A stretch of 64,000 bases of DNA, from assembly GCF_002803075.1 (NCBI RefSeq), contig NZ_NNBK01000013.1:1-64000 (forward strand). The letters are read 5' to 3'. The translations under genes and the position numbers were made by a program. The notes beneath the pieces are model-generated. The model ran no database searches, had not been told where the DNA came from, and saw nothing but the letters and a program-made list of their open reading frames with translations. This DNA comes from Streptomyces sp. CB01373. GTDB lineage: Bacteria; Actinomycetota; Actinomycetes; Streptomycetales; Streptomycetaceae. Below are positions 9,137 to 18,062 of this stretch, piece after piece; within the stretch, counting starts at the first letter, position 1; the number at the start of each line of letters is the position of its first letter.

Positions 9137-11222
9137 GGGTCGGCCGGCCGCCGGAGGCCAGCGCACCCCGCTGCGGGGCGATGCCCGACGGTACCGCGCG
9201 GGCACGCGCGGGCGTGCCGGTCCAGCAGGTGCCGCGACGGGACAGCAGGCGCCGCAGCCACAGCTCGAGGGAGACCAGCTCCGCCAGGCCGTCCAGCGGC
9301 AGCGGTTCGCCCTGCGAGGCCGCGCGCAGGGCCTTGCGGACCACCCGCGCCTCGACCAGGCCGGCCTCGGCGAGCAGGGGGGTGGCGAACAGGTCCACCA
9401 GGTCGTTGACGGCCACGCGCAGGCCGGTGCGGGACGCCGCCGCGGCCGAGGCGTGCGAGGGAGCGCCCCAGCCGGGGGGCAGGTCGCCCACTCCCGCGCC
9501 CTGGAGCACCGTGCGCAGAATCGCCGCGCGGGCACCCGGCTGCACCCGCAGGGCCTCCGGCAGGGCCCGGCAGGCACGGACGACCTGGTTGTCGAGGAAG
9601 GGCGTGTGCAGCCGCTGGGAGCGGACCTCGGCCGCCTGCTCCAGCACCCGCAGGTCCGCCGCGTGCCGGGCGAGGGCGGCACGCGCGCGGTAGTCGCCCG
9701 GCCGCTGCCCGGGACCCACTCCCGAGCGGTGGGTCGCGCCTTGCAGGCGAACCGATACTTCAGCCAGCGCCTCTCCGGTCAGCCACCGGGCCGCGGGCCC
9801 GGGTCTGGCCCAGGTGAGTGCGGCCAGGGAGGCCCCGACGGTGCCCGCGGGCTCGTCGAAGCGGCGGTGCAGCAGCCGTTCGGCGAGCAGGTCGAGCCCC
9901 GCGCGGTAGGGCGTGCGCGACAGCCGTCGCGCCGCGCCGTACACGCGCGCGGGGACCATGACCGATCCGTCGGCCTTGGCGAGCGCGGCGACGGGCCGGA
10001 CCAGATGGCGGCGCTTGCGGTCCATCAGCAGGTCGGCCAGGCGCGCGGGGTGGGCGTCCAGGACCTGCCGGGCGCCGTGGCCGGTGAAGTGGTCCGCGCT
10101 GCCCGCCGCGAGCCGTGCGCGGTGCCGTGCCGCCGCGACCAGGGACGGGCCGGGTTCGTCGGTGAGGGGGCCGTCCAGCTCGGCGTAGGGCAGCACGTCC
10201 TCGCCGCCGGTCACCACCACGTGGTGCAGACGGGGGTTGGCCGCGAGGGTCCCGGCGCGTTCCAGTTCGGCCTCGCGCCCGGTGGCCGTCAGGTCGTTGA
10301 AGGTGACCGCGAGCAGACGCTCACCGGCTCCCGTGCCGTGGCCAAGGAGGGTGCCGGGCCGGCCCGGCAGCCCGGCGGCCAGCAGCGCGAGCGTGCCCGA
10401 GGCCGGTCCGCCGGACAGGTCGGCCCCGATGCCCGGCACCGGCATCCCTCGGGCCGCGCGGCGCTCGGCGGGGCCCATGCCGGGCACCGGGCCGGGATCG
10501 ATGTCGGGTACGTGCCGCGGCGCGGACAGCCGGGCGCGGACGGCTTCCACCAGCGCGTCGCGCACCGCGTCGACCGCGCTGTCCGGGTCGGCCGGCGGCG
10601 CGGCCACCGCGAGCGAGGCGACCGGTTCGTAGCCCGCGACCTCACGCGCTCCCGCACGCAGGATCAGCGCGTGGCCCGGCGGAATGCGCCGTACGCCCTC
10701 GTAGGGCGTGGAGTCGTCCAGCGCGGCCGGTACGTCGGGGGCGGCCAGCAGGGCGGCCAGATGCCCGAAGTCGAGGTTGGCCTCGACGAGGTCGGCCAGC
10801 GGCAGCGCGGCCGTCGCGTACGCCGTGCCGCCGGCCCACGGGGTGTGGAACACCGGGCGGGCGCCGGCGAGGTCGCCGCAGACGGTGACGCGGCGGTCCA
10901 CCTGTACGACGGCGGTGTAGCTTCCCGGCCAGGCCGTCAGATGCCTGAGCGCGCCACCGCGCGCGGCGAACAGACCGAGCCGCAGCTGTTCGTCGGAGGC
11001 CCCGCAGATGCCGAGCACCGCGATCCTCGTCCGGGCGTCGGCCTGCACCACGCGGATCTCGTCCGGGCGCCAGTCGCCGACCGCCCACAGCGGGTCGGGG
11101 TCGCCCCACAGGAGCTGGGAGCCCACCGGGTGCAGGGTCTGGCCGTCGTGTCCTGTGGCGCCCGCGGAGCCGATCCCGATGGCGCCCGCGGCGGTGCTGC
11201 TCCATCCCACCAACCACCGCAT
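9123..11222 (-). CDS. Asparagine-synthase-like protein with degenerate active sites
   Basis: A 699-residue protein with the AsnB fold: an Ntn-type amidotransferase-like half (about 1-200) and an ATP-pyrophosphatase-like half (about 230-620). The catalytic Cys2 of glutamine-dependent enzymes is absent (the protein begins MRWLVGW), and the PPi-loop motif SGGxDS reads LSGGPASG, losing the Asp. The same lack of Cys2 is seen in lasso-peptide macrolactam synthetases, but no precursor peptide, leader protease or RRE gene is near. It may be a specialised amide-forming enzyme or a pseudoenzyme. Start at ATG 11222 is supported by GGAGG 5 bases upstream. Fold assignment is good; function unknown. Confidence 0.75.
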   Translation of the reverse strand: MRWLVGWSSTAAGAIGIGSAGATGHDGQTLHPVGSQLLWGDPDPLWAVGDWRPDEIRVVQADARTRIAVLGICGASDEQLRLGLFAARGGALRHLTAWPGSYTAVVQVDRRVTVCGDLAGARPVFHTPWAGGTAYATAALPLADLVEANLDFGHLAALLAAPDVPAALDDSTPYEGVRRIPPGHALILRAGAREVAGYEPVASLAVAAPPADPDSAVDAVRDALVEAVRARLSAPRHVPDIDPGPVPGMGPAERRAARGMPVPGIGADLSGGPASGTLALLAAGLPGRPGTLLGHGTGAGERLLAVTFNDLTATGREAELERAGTLAANPRLHHVVVTGGEDVLPYAELDGPLTDEPGPSLVAAARHRARLAAGSADHFTGHGARQVLDAHPARLADLLMDRKRRHLVRPVAALAKADGSVMVPARVYGAARRLSRTPYRAGLDLLAERLLHRRFDEPAGTVGASLAALTWARPGPAARWLTGEALAEVSVRLQGATHRSGVGPGQRPGDYRARAALARHAADLRVLEQAAEVRSQRLHTPFLDNQVVRACRALPEALRVQPGARAAILRTVLQGAGVGDLPPGWGAPSHASAAAASRTGLRVAVNDLVDLFATPLLAEAGLVEARVVRKALRAASQGEPLPLDGLAELVSLELWLRRLLSRRGTCWTGTPARARAVPSGIAPQRGALASGGRPTPTGR

Positions 11223-11906
11223 CGAAGCCTCCACCGCCTGTGGGCAACCAGTGCACCGCAACGAACCGGGTCACCATGCTGCCACGAAGGAGGCGCGCCG
11301 GAGGGGAGGCGGAGCCGCCTTGGGTGGGGTGTACGCGCCCCCGTGCGCCTGGCCCGGTGGTGGCGAACGCCCGTACCGTGCAAGGTCGCTGCGACTCGAA
11401 TGCGCCCCCTGATGCGCTCCCCGCGACACCCTTCGCGCCCTCAACTTCCATGGTGGGGGCGGTAATTCGGCATTGGCACACAGGGTCGATTTTCGGCCAA
11501 TTCCGCACCATGGGGGCACGCGTGCGCACGCTCCGTACTCGCACTGCGCGTCACGCGGACAACACGCAGTCCGGGAGGCGGAGTTCGCCCCCCGGACCGT
11601 TCCGCCACCCGCGGGGATGAAGGCGGCGGTGTCCCCCAGCCCACTGGATCCAGTACAGCGGGCCGACCCACGCAGGACCATGGAACCGCTCCCCCGGTGG
11701 CCGGAGTAGAGCGCACGGACGGGCGCACGGCCACACAGCAGGTGCACGCCGCAACCCTGCGTGCAGGGCCCGCACTTGAGTGCGGGCCACAATCCCGCCA
11801 TCCGGAAGAATGCCCCTTAACGCTTGGGATGCGGCGAACTACGCTGGGTTTACGAATGCCGCGTGGTTATGCCAGCGCGACAGCCGTCTGTGTCGAGGGG
11901 TGGCGC
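11223..11906. other. Long divergent intergenic region
   Basis: 684 bases between the divergent asparagine-synthase-like gene and the sporulation-type regulator. No reading frame here has a ribosome site and family-like content. Several short G/C-rich inverted repeats (for example around 11515-11565) are present. The last 80 bases before the regulator (from about 11830) look like a promoter and leader region; GAGGGG at 11895-11900 is the ribosome site. Confidence 0.45.
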
Positions 11907-13331
11907 ATGTCCAGGGAGCAACGCGGGCCGAACGAAAAGCTCGGCGCCGTTCTCGCCCTCGCGGGAATCAGCAACGCAGGCCTCGCGCGGCGCGTCAACG
12001 ACCTCGGCGCCCAGCGCGGGTTGACGCTTCGCTACGACAAGACCTCGGTGGCGCGCTGGGTCTCGAAGGGGATGGTGCCGCAGGGTGCGGCGCCGCACCT
12101 CATCGCGGCCGCCATCGGGCAGAAGCTCGGCCGCCCGGTGCCGCTCCACGAGATCGGCCTGGCGGACGCGGATCCCGCACCCGAGGTGGGCCTCGCCTTC
12201 CCCAGGGACGTGGGCCAGGCGGTGAAGTCGGCGACGGAGCTGTACCGGCTCGACCTCGCCGGCCGCCGGGCCGGCTCCGGCGGCATCTGGCAGTCGCTCG
12301 CCGGATCGTTCGCGGTGAGCGCGTACGCGACGCCCGCCTCGCGCTGGCTGATAACCCCGGCCGACAGTTCGGTGGCGCGCGAGGCGGGCCCTGCGGAGGC
12401 CTCCGGCGCACCGGTCAAAGTCGGCCACAGCGATGTGCAGAAGCTGCGGGAGGCCGCCGAGGACGCCAGGCGCTGGGACTCCAAGTACGGAGGCGGCGAC
12501 TGGCGTTCGTCGATGGTGCCGGAGTGCCTGCGCGTGGAGGCCGCGCCGCTGCTGCTCGCCTCGTACTCCGACGAGGTCGGCAGGGCGCTGTTCGGCGCCT
12601 CGGCCGAACTGACCCGGCTCGCTGGCTGGATGGCCTTCGACACCGGTCAGCAGGAGGCCGCCCAGCGCTACTACATCCAGGCGCTGCGCCTGGCCCGCGC
12701 CGCCGCCGACGTACCCCTCGGGGGCTACGTGCTGGCCTCCATGTCCCTCCAGGCGACCTACCGCGGCTTCGGCGACGAGGGCGTCGACCTCGCGCAGGCC
12801 GCCCTGGAGCGCAACCGGGGCCTGGCCACCGCCCGCACCATGAGCTTCTTCCGGCTCGTCGAGGCACGCGCCCACGCGCGCGCGGGCGACGCCCAGGCGG
12901 CCGGCGCCGCCCTCAAGGCGGCCGAGGGCTGGCTGGAACGGTCCCGCGACGGGGACAACGACCCGTCCTGGCTCGGCTTCTACGGCTACGACCGGTTCGC
13001 CGCCGACGCCGCCGAGTGCTACCGGGACCTGAAGGCACCCCGTCAGGTCCGCCGCTTCACCGAGCAGGCGCTGTCGAAGCCGACGGAGGAGTTCGTCCGC
13101 TCCCACGGCCTCAGACTGGTCGTCTCGGCCGTCGCCGAACTGGAGTCCGGCAACCTGGACGCGGCCTGCGAGCAGGGCGTGCGGGCCGTGGAGGTCGCCG
13201 GGCGGATCTCCTCCGCGCGCACCACGGAGTACGTCAAGGACCTCCTGCACCGGCTGGAGCCCTACAGCGACGAGCCACGCGTGGTCGAGCTGCGCGAACG
13301 GGCCCGCCCGCTGCTGATGACCACCGCCTGA
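11907..13331 (+). CDS. Sporulation-associated regulator, HTH plus TPR-like
   Basis: A 474-residue cytosolic protein. The first 60 residues contain a helix-turn-helix-like segment (LGAVLALAGISNAGLARRVN and YDKTSVARWVSKG). The rest (about 190-470) is a run of alpha-hairpins with TPR-like periodicity (TGQQEAAQRYYIQALRLARA; GDEGVDLAQAALERNRG). Streptomyces proteins of this type, such as NsdA and its paralogues, influence sporulation and antibiotic production, and I recall a 'sporulation associated protein' at this position in S. coelicolor. ATG 11907 has GAGGGG 6 bases upstream. Family resemblance is seen; a regulatory role is inferred and the direct target is not known. Confidence 0.8.
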   Translation: MSREQRGPNEKLGAVLALAGISNAGLARRVNDLGAQRGLTLRYDKTSVARWVSKGMVPQGAAPHLIAAAIGQKLGRPVPLHEIGLADADPAPEVGLAFPRDVGQAVKSATELYRLDLAGRRAGSGGIWQSLAGSFAVSAYATPASRWLITPADSSVAREAGPAEASGAPVKVGHSDVQKLREAAEDARRWDSKYGGGDWRSSMVPECLRVEAAPLLLASYSDEVGRALFGASAELTRLAGWMAFDTGQQEAAQRYYIQALRLARAAADVPLGGYVLASMSLQATYRGFGDEGVDLAQAALERNRGLATARTMSFFRLVEARAHARAGDAQAAGAALKAAEGWLERSRDGDNDPSWLGFYGYDRFAADAAECYRDLKAPRQVRRFTEQALSKPTEEFVRSHGLRLVVSAVAELESGNLDAACEQGVRAVEVAGRISSARTTEYVKDLLHRLEPYSDEPRVVELRERARPLLMTTA

Positions 13332-13437
13332 ACCTGCCCGCTCCCCGCGCGCGGCAGGACACCCCGGCCGCGCGGTACCACCGCCTCGAGGGCATTGTCA
13401 GTGGCGCAGTGCACTATCGAGGCGGGAGGTGGAGCAG

Positions 13438-14649
13438 GTGCGGCCGGACATCGCTTACGACTGCGACGTGCTGGTGATCGGAGGTGGCATCGTCGGCCTG
13501 TCGACGGCGTACGCGATCACGCGCGCCGCGCCGGGCACCCGCGTGACCGTGCTGGAGAAGGAGCAGGGCCCGGCCCGGCACCAGACGGGACGCAACAGCG
13601 GGGTGATCCACAGCGGGATCTACTACCGGCCGGGCTCGCTGAAGGCACGGTACGCGGCGGGGGGCGCCGCCGAGATGGTCAAGTTCTGCGCGGAGTACGG
13701 CATCGCGCACGAGGTGACCGGGAAGCTGATCGTGGCGACCGGACGGGACGAGCTGCCCCGGCTGCACGCGCTGGTGCAGCGCGGCCGGGAGAACGGCATT
13801 CCGGTGCGCGAGCTGGGCCCCGCGCAGATCGAGGAGTACGAGCCGGAGGTCCGCGGACTGGCCGCGATCCACGTGGGGACGACGGGGATCTGCGACTTCA
13901 CGGCGGTGGCACGGCAGCTTGCGCGGGCCTCCGGCGCGCGGATCCGGTACGGGGCCAGGGTGGTGCGGGTGGACCGCCGGCCGGAGCTCGGGGTCGCCGT
14001 CCTGACCGGGCGCGGTGAGATCGTCCGCGCGCGTGTGCTGGTCAACTGCGCGGGGCTGTACTGCGACGAGGTGGCACGGATGACCGGGGACGACCCGGAG
14101 GTGCGGATCGTGCCGTTCCGCGGGGAGTACTACGAGCTGGCGCGGCCGGAGCTGGTGCGGGGGCTGGTGTATCCGGTGCCCGATCCGGCGTTCCCGTTCC
14201 TCGGGGTGCATCTCACCCGCGGGGTCGACGGCGGTGTGCACATCGGGCCCAACGCGGTGCCGGCGCTGGCCCGCGAGGGCTACGGATGGGGGACCGTACG
14301 GCCGCGGGAGCTGGCGGGGACGCTGGGCTGGCCCGGGTCGTGGCGGATCGCCCGCCGCCACTGGCGGTACGGGGCCGGGGAGCTGCGGCGGTCGGTGTCG
14401 AGGGCCGCCTTCACCCGGGCGGTGCGCCGGCTGGTACCCGCGGTGCGGGAGGACGACCTGGTGCCGGCCCCGGCCGGGGTGCGGGCGCAGGCCGTCCTGC
14501 GCGACGGCACGCTGGTGGACGACTTCCTGATCAGGGAGGGCGCCCGGACGGTGCACGTGCTCAACGCGCCCAGTCCCGCGGCGACCGCCTCGCTGCCGAT
14601 CGGGCGCGAGGTGGCGAGGCGGGCCCTGGCCGTGCTGGCGGCGGCATGA
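13438..14649 (+). CDS. lhgO: L-2-hydroxyglutarate oxidase (FAD)
   Basis: A 403-residue FAD-dependent oxidoreductase of the DAO family that oxidises L-2-hydroxyglutarate to 2-oxoglutarate, passing electrons to the quinone pool. The dinucleotide fold reads VLVIGGGIVGLSTAYAI and is followed by the family hallmark QTGRNSGVIHSGIYY, where the histidine neighbourhood contacts FAD. Length matches LhgO (about 400). GTG 13438 is preferred to GTG 13429 because the latter lies inside the GGGAGG ribosome site. The stop overlaps a potential ATG of trmB, suggesting co-transcription with trmB and the PrsW-type gene. Confidence 0.88.
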   Translation: MRPDIAYDCDVLVIGGGIVGLSTAYAITRAAPGTRVTVLEKEQGPARHQTGRNSGVIHSGIYYRPGSLKARYAAGGAAEMVKFCAEYGIAHEVTGKLIVATGRDELPRLHALVQRGRENGIPVRELGPAQIEEYEPEVRGLAAIHVGTTGICDFTAVARQLARASGARIRYGARVVRVDRRPELGVAVLTGRGEIVRARVLVNCAGLYCDEVARMTGDDPEVRIVPFRGEYYELARPELVRGLVYPVPDPAFPFLGVHLTRGVDGGVHIGPNAVPALAREGYGWGTVRPRELAGTLGWPGSWRIARRHWRYGAGELRRSVSRAAFTRAVRRLVPAVREDDLVPAPAGVRAQAVLRDGTLVDDFLIREGARTVHVLNAPSPAATASLPIGREVARRALAVLAAA

Positions 14650-14717
14650 AGGGCACGCCGGGCCCCGTCGGCCTTGAGGACCGCTTCGTGCCGGGCCCCC
14701 GTAAAATCGTTCCCACT

Positions 14718-15563
14718 GTGACTGACTCGCTGAACACCCCCCAGGCTCCCGCCCCCGGCGAGCTGCCCCGGCACGAGCCCGGCGTGTCCCTGCGGCACAC
14801 CCGGGCCAAGGGGGAGCCGCGTTTCCCCGACGGGCCCAGGGCCGATCCGGCCGGCTCGCACTTCGAGCGGCGGATCCGCAGCTTCCAGCCACGCCGGAGC
14901 CGGGTGACCGCGGGCCAGGCGGACGCGTTGCAGCGGCTGTGGTCCACCTGGGGGCTGGACATCGACGGGCAGCGGGTGATCGACCTCGCCGAGCTGTTCG
15001 GGAACGCCCGCCCGGTGGTGCTGGAGATCGGCTTCGGAATGGGCGAGGCCACCGCCCGGATGGCGGCCGCGGACCCGGACACCGACATCCTCGCCGTCGA
15101 CGTGCACACGCCGGGCCAGGGCAACCTGCTGAGCCTCGCCGACCGGCACGGACTCGGCAACGTCCGCGTCGGCAACGGCGACGCCATCATCCTGCTGCGC
15201 GAGATGCTCACCCCCGACAGCCTCGGCGGGCTGCGCGTCTACTTCCCCGACCCCTGGCCGAAGAAGCGGCACCACAAGCGGCGGCTGATCCAGCCGGAGT
15301 TCCTGACGCTGGCCGCCACCCGGCTCAGGCCCGGGGCGCTCGTGCACTGCGCGACGGACTGGGAGCCGTACGCCCAGCAGATGCTCGACGTGCTGACCGC
15401 GCACCCGGACTTCGAGAACACCCGGCCCGACGGCGGTTTCGCGCCACGTCCGGGCTTCCGTCCGCTGACCCGTTTCGAGGGCCAGGGACTGGAGAAGGGT
15501 CACGTGGTGAACGATCTGCTGTTCCGCCGCGTACCCCGGCCGGAAGACCAGCAGCCGCAGTGA
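14718..15563 (+). CDS. trmB: tRNA (guanine-N7-)-methyltransferase
   Basis: A SAM-dependent enzyme that methylates N7 of G46 in the variable loop of tRNAs. The SAM-binding motif VLEIGFGMGEATARM and the TrmB signature FPDPWPKKRHHKRRL are both present, followed by the C-terminal THW/E-type region around HCATDWEPYAQQM. The start is ambiguous: GTG at 14718 (281 residues) lies 10 bases after a TAAAAT hexamer and could begin a leaderless mRNA; ATG at 14646 would give 305 residues and overlap the upstream stop as ATGA. It sits 68 bases or less behind lhgO and 4 bases before the next gene. Confidence 0.93.
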   Translation: MTDSLNTPQAPAPGELPRHEPGVSLRHTRAKGEPRFPDGPRADPAGSHFERRIRSFQPRRSRVTAGQADALQRLWSTWGLDIDGQRVIDLAELFGNARPVVLEIGFGMGEATARMAAADPDTDILAVDVHTPGQGNLLSLADRHGLGNVRVGNGDAIILLREMLTPDSLGGLRVYFPDPWPKKRHHKRRLIQPEFLTLAATRLRPGALVHCATDWEPYAQQMLDVLTAHPDFENTRPDGGFAPRPGFRPLTRFEGQGLEKGHVVNDLLFRRVPRPEDQQPQ

Positions 15564-15567
15564 CCTC

Positions 15568-16983
15568 GTGAGGGCCGATGCCGTGGACACCTGCCCCCCG
15601 TACCCGACACCTCCCGGCGACGCCCCCGGCGGCCCGTCCCGCCACGCGCACTGGTGGCAGCGGCGATGGGTCAGGTACGGCGCCCTCGTCACCCTGCTGG
15701 CGCTGTCCGGGCTCGTCATCCTCGCCCTGGTGCGCCGGCAGACCGGCACCGAGGGGTTCCTCGTCGGGCTCGGGCTCGCGGTGCTGCCCGTACCGCTGCT
15801 GACGGCCGCCTTCCGCTGGCTGGACCGGGTCGAGCCGAGCCCCTGGCGGAACCTGGTGTTCGCGTTCGCCTGGGGCGCCTGCGCGGCGGCCCTGATCGCG
15901 ATCGTCGCGAACAGTTTCGCCACACACTGGATAGCCACGGCGACGGCCGACGCCGACGGCGCCGACACCCTGGGCGCGACGGTGATAGCGCCGGTCGTGG
16001 AGGAGTCCGCGAAGGCCGCCGCCGTCCTGCTGGTCTTCCTCTTCCGCAGACGCGACTTCACCGGCATCGTCGACGGGGTCGTCGTCGCCGGCGTGACCGC
16101 GACCGGCTTCGCGTTCACCGAGAACATCCTCTACCTCGGCAACGCCTTCGGCACCGACCAGCTCACCGGCGACCGTGGCATCGCCTCCGTCACGGCGGCG
16201 ACCTTCTTCGTCCGCGTCATCATGTCGCCGTTCGCGCACCCGATGTTCACCGTGCTCACCGGCATCGGCTTCGGCATCGCCGCCATGTCCGGGGACCGCC
16301 GCCGCCTGCGGCGCCTGCTGCCGCCGCCGGCCGGGCTGCTGCTCGCGATGGGCATGCACGCCCTGTGGAACGGCTCGACGACCTTCGGCGAGTACGGCTT
16401 CTTCGCGGTCTACGCCGCCATCATGGTGCCCGTCTTCGGGCTGCTGACCTGGCTGGTCGTGTGGACCCGGCAACGCGAGCTGAGGACCGTGCGCGAGGAA
16501 CTGCCCGCGTACACGGCCGCGGGATGGCTCAACCCGGCCGAACCGTTCGCCCTGGCCTCCATGCGGGCGCGCCGGCTGGCCCGCGACCACGCGCGGCGCC
16601 ACCTCGGCAGGCAGGCGGCGCGGACGGTCGCCCAGTACGAGGCGTACGCGACCTCGCTGGCGTTCCTCCGGCACCGCGGGCGCCTGGGCCGGGCCGGGGC
16701 CGACTTCACCGTACGGGAACGGGAACTGCTGCACGAGCTGTGGCGCAGACGGGAGGTGGCGCAGCCCGCCCTGGACCACGCGGCCAGGATGACGACGCCC
16801 ATCGCCGCGCCACCCTGGCCGGGGTACGCGGTGCACGGGGCCTACGGGACGTACGGGGTGCACGGGGCCTACGGGGTACATCCGCGGCCCCCGGGGTACG
16901 GGTCGTACGGGCCGGCGACGCCGTATCCCTACGGTCAGGCGGTGCCGTACCCCTCGTACAACCCGTACCGGACCCCGTCCTAG
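15568..16983 (+). CDS. PrsW-family intramembrane metalloprotease
   Basis: A 471-residue polytopic membrane protein with about eight hydrophobic segments between residues 38 and 305. It carries the CPBP/PrsW-type signature residues: EESAK at about 147-151, FTENILYLGN, and HALWNG, which supply the glutamates and histidines thought to bind metal. PrsW of Bacillus cleaves an anti-sigma factor, so this protein may process a membrane regulator; the membrane sigma factor encoded at 7031 is an attractive but untested partner. The C-terminal 60 residues are a cytosolic Gly/Tyr/His-rich tail with repeated GAYG/VHGAYG units. GTG start lies 4 bases after the trmB stop, so the two are translationally coupled. 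Confidence 0.82.
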   Translation: MRADAVDTCPPYPTPPGDAPGGPSRHAHWWQRRWVRYGALVTLLALSGLVILALVRRQTGTEGFLVGLGLAVLPVPLLTAAFRWLDRVEPSPWRNLVFAFAWGACAAALIAIVANSFATHWIATATADADGADTLGATVIAPVVEESAKAAAVLLVFLFRRRDFTGIVDGVVVAGVTATGFAFTENILYLGNAFGTDQLTGDRGIASVTAATFFVRVIMSPFAHPMFTVLTGIGFGIAAMSGDRRRLRRLLPPPAGLLLAMGMHALWNGSTTFGEYGFFAVYAAIMVPVFGLLTWLVVWTRQRELRTVREELPAYTAAGWLNPAEPFALASMRARRLARDHARRHLGRQAARTVAQYEAYATSLAFLRHRGRLGRAGADFTVRERELLHELWRRREVAQPALDHAARMTTPIAAPPWPGYAVHGAYGTYGVHGAYGVHPRPPGYGSYGPATPYPYGQAVPYPSYNPYRTPS

Positions 16984-17002
16984 CGACCCCCGGGGACGGG
17001 AG

Positions 17003-17947
17003 TCACGCCGACGCCCGCGTCAGCTTGCCGAGCTCCTCCTCCGTCAGCCGCAGCTGCGCGACCCCGAGCAGCGCCGGGAGCTGTTCCACCGTCCGCGCCG
17101 AGGCGATCGGGGCGGCCACCGTCGGCTGTGCGGCGAGCCAGGCCAGGGCCACCGTGGCGGCCTCGGCGTCATGGGCGCGGGCGACCTCGTCCAGGGCCGT
17201 GAGGACCTTCTGGCCGCGCTCGGTCTCCAGGTGCTTGGCCGCGCCCTGCGCCCGCGCGCTGTCCACCGTCGTACCGGGCCGGTACTTGCCGGTCAGGAAG
17301 CCGGAGGCGAGCGCGAAGTAGGGGACGGCGGCCAGCCCCGACCGCTCGGCGACGCTCTGCAGACCGCCTTCGTAGGTGTCGCGCGAGACCAGGTTGTAGT
17401 GCGGCTGAAGCGCCACGTACCGGGCCAGGCCCTCGCGCTCGGAGAAGTCCAGGGAGGCCTGGAGCCGCTCGGCGGAGATGTTGGAGGCGGCGATGTGCCG
17501 CACCTTGCCCGCCCTGACCAGCTCGTCGAGCGCGCCGACGATCTCCTCGACGGGGACTTCCGGCTTGTCGAAGTGCGTGTAGTACAGGTCGATGTGGTCC
17601 GTGCCCAGGCGCCTGAGGGAGGCGTCGGCCGCGGCCTTGATGTTGGCGGCGCCCAGCCCCTGGTAGTCGGGGTGCTGGCTGACCTTGGTGGCGATGACGA
17701 CGTCGGAGCGGTTGCCTCGCTCCTCGACCCACCTGCCGATGATCGTCTCGGACTCGCCGCCCTGGTTGCCGTCCACCCACGCGGAGTAGGAGTCGGCGGT
17801 GTCGACGAAGTTGCCTCCGGCCGCCGTGTAGGCGTCGAGGACGGCGAAGGACTGCTCCTGGCCGGCGGTCCAGCCGAAGACGTTGCCGCCGAGGGCGAGC
17901 GGGAAGACCTCCAGCTCGGACGAGCCCAGTGTGCGTAGAGAAGTCAT
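17003..17947 (-). CDS. Aldo/keto reductase
   Basis: A 314-residue NADPH-dependent TIM-barrel oxidoreductase. It shows the family motifs: FVDTADSYSAWVDGN with the catalytic Asp and Tyr, the catalytic Lys in VVIATKVS, the His in LYYTHFDKP, and the C-terminal cofactor-binding segment PIASARTVEQL. The substrate is probably a small aldehyde or ketone but cannot be told from sequence. ATG 17947 is chosen because the protein then begins with the usual MxxLRTLGSS strand. It is a single gene with its 3' end facing the PrsW-type gene. Confidence 0.9.
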   Translation of the reverse strand: MTSLRTLGSSELEVFPLALGGNVFGWTAGQEQSFAVLDAYTAAGGNFVDTADSYSAWVDGNQGGESETIIGRWVEERGNRSDVVIATKVSQHPDYQGLGAANIKAAADASLRRLGTDHIDLYYTHFDKPEVPVEEIVGALDELVRAGKVRHIAASNISAERLQASLDFSEREGLARYVALQPHYNLVSRDTYEGGLQSVAERSGLAAVPYFALASGFLTGKYRPGTTVDSARAQGAAKHLETERGQKVLTALDEVARAHDAEAATVALAWLAAQPTVAAPIASARTVEQLPALLGVAQLRLTEEELGKLTRASA

Positions 17948-18062
17948 GCATGACATCAACAAACGTGCCGGAGCAGCCCATTCCGGACAGGCCGCATCCG
18001 GCCGCAAAGGTTGCGCAAACAGGCCCCACGGCTTCGTCGGCGGTGGGGCCGGTCCGTGTCCG

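Noticed and set aside
9123..11222. Lasso-peptide biosynthetic cluster
   Set aside because: The asparagine-synthase-like protein lacks the PPi-loop Asp and there is no precursor, leader protease or recognition protein nearby.
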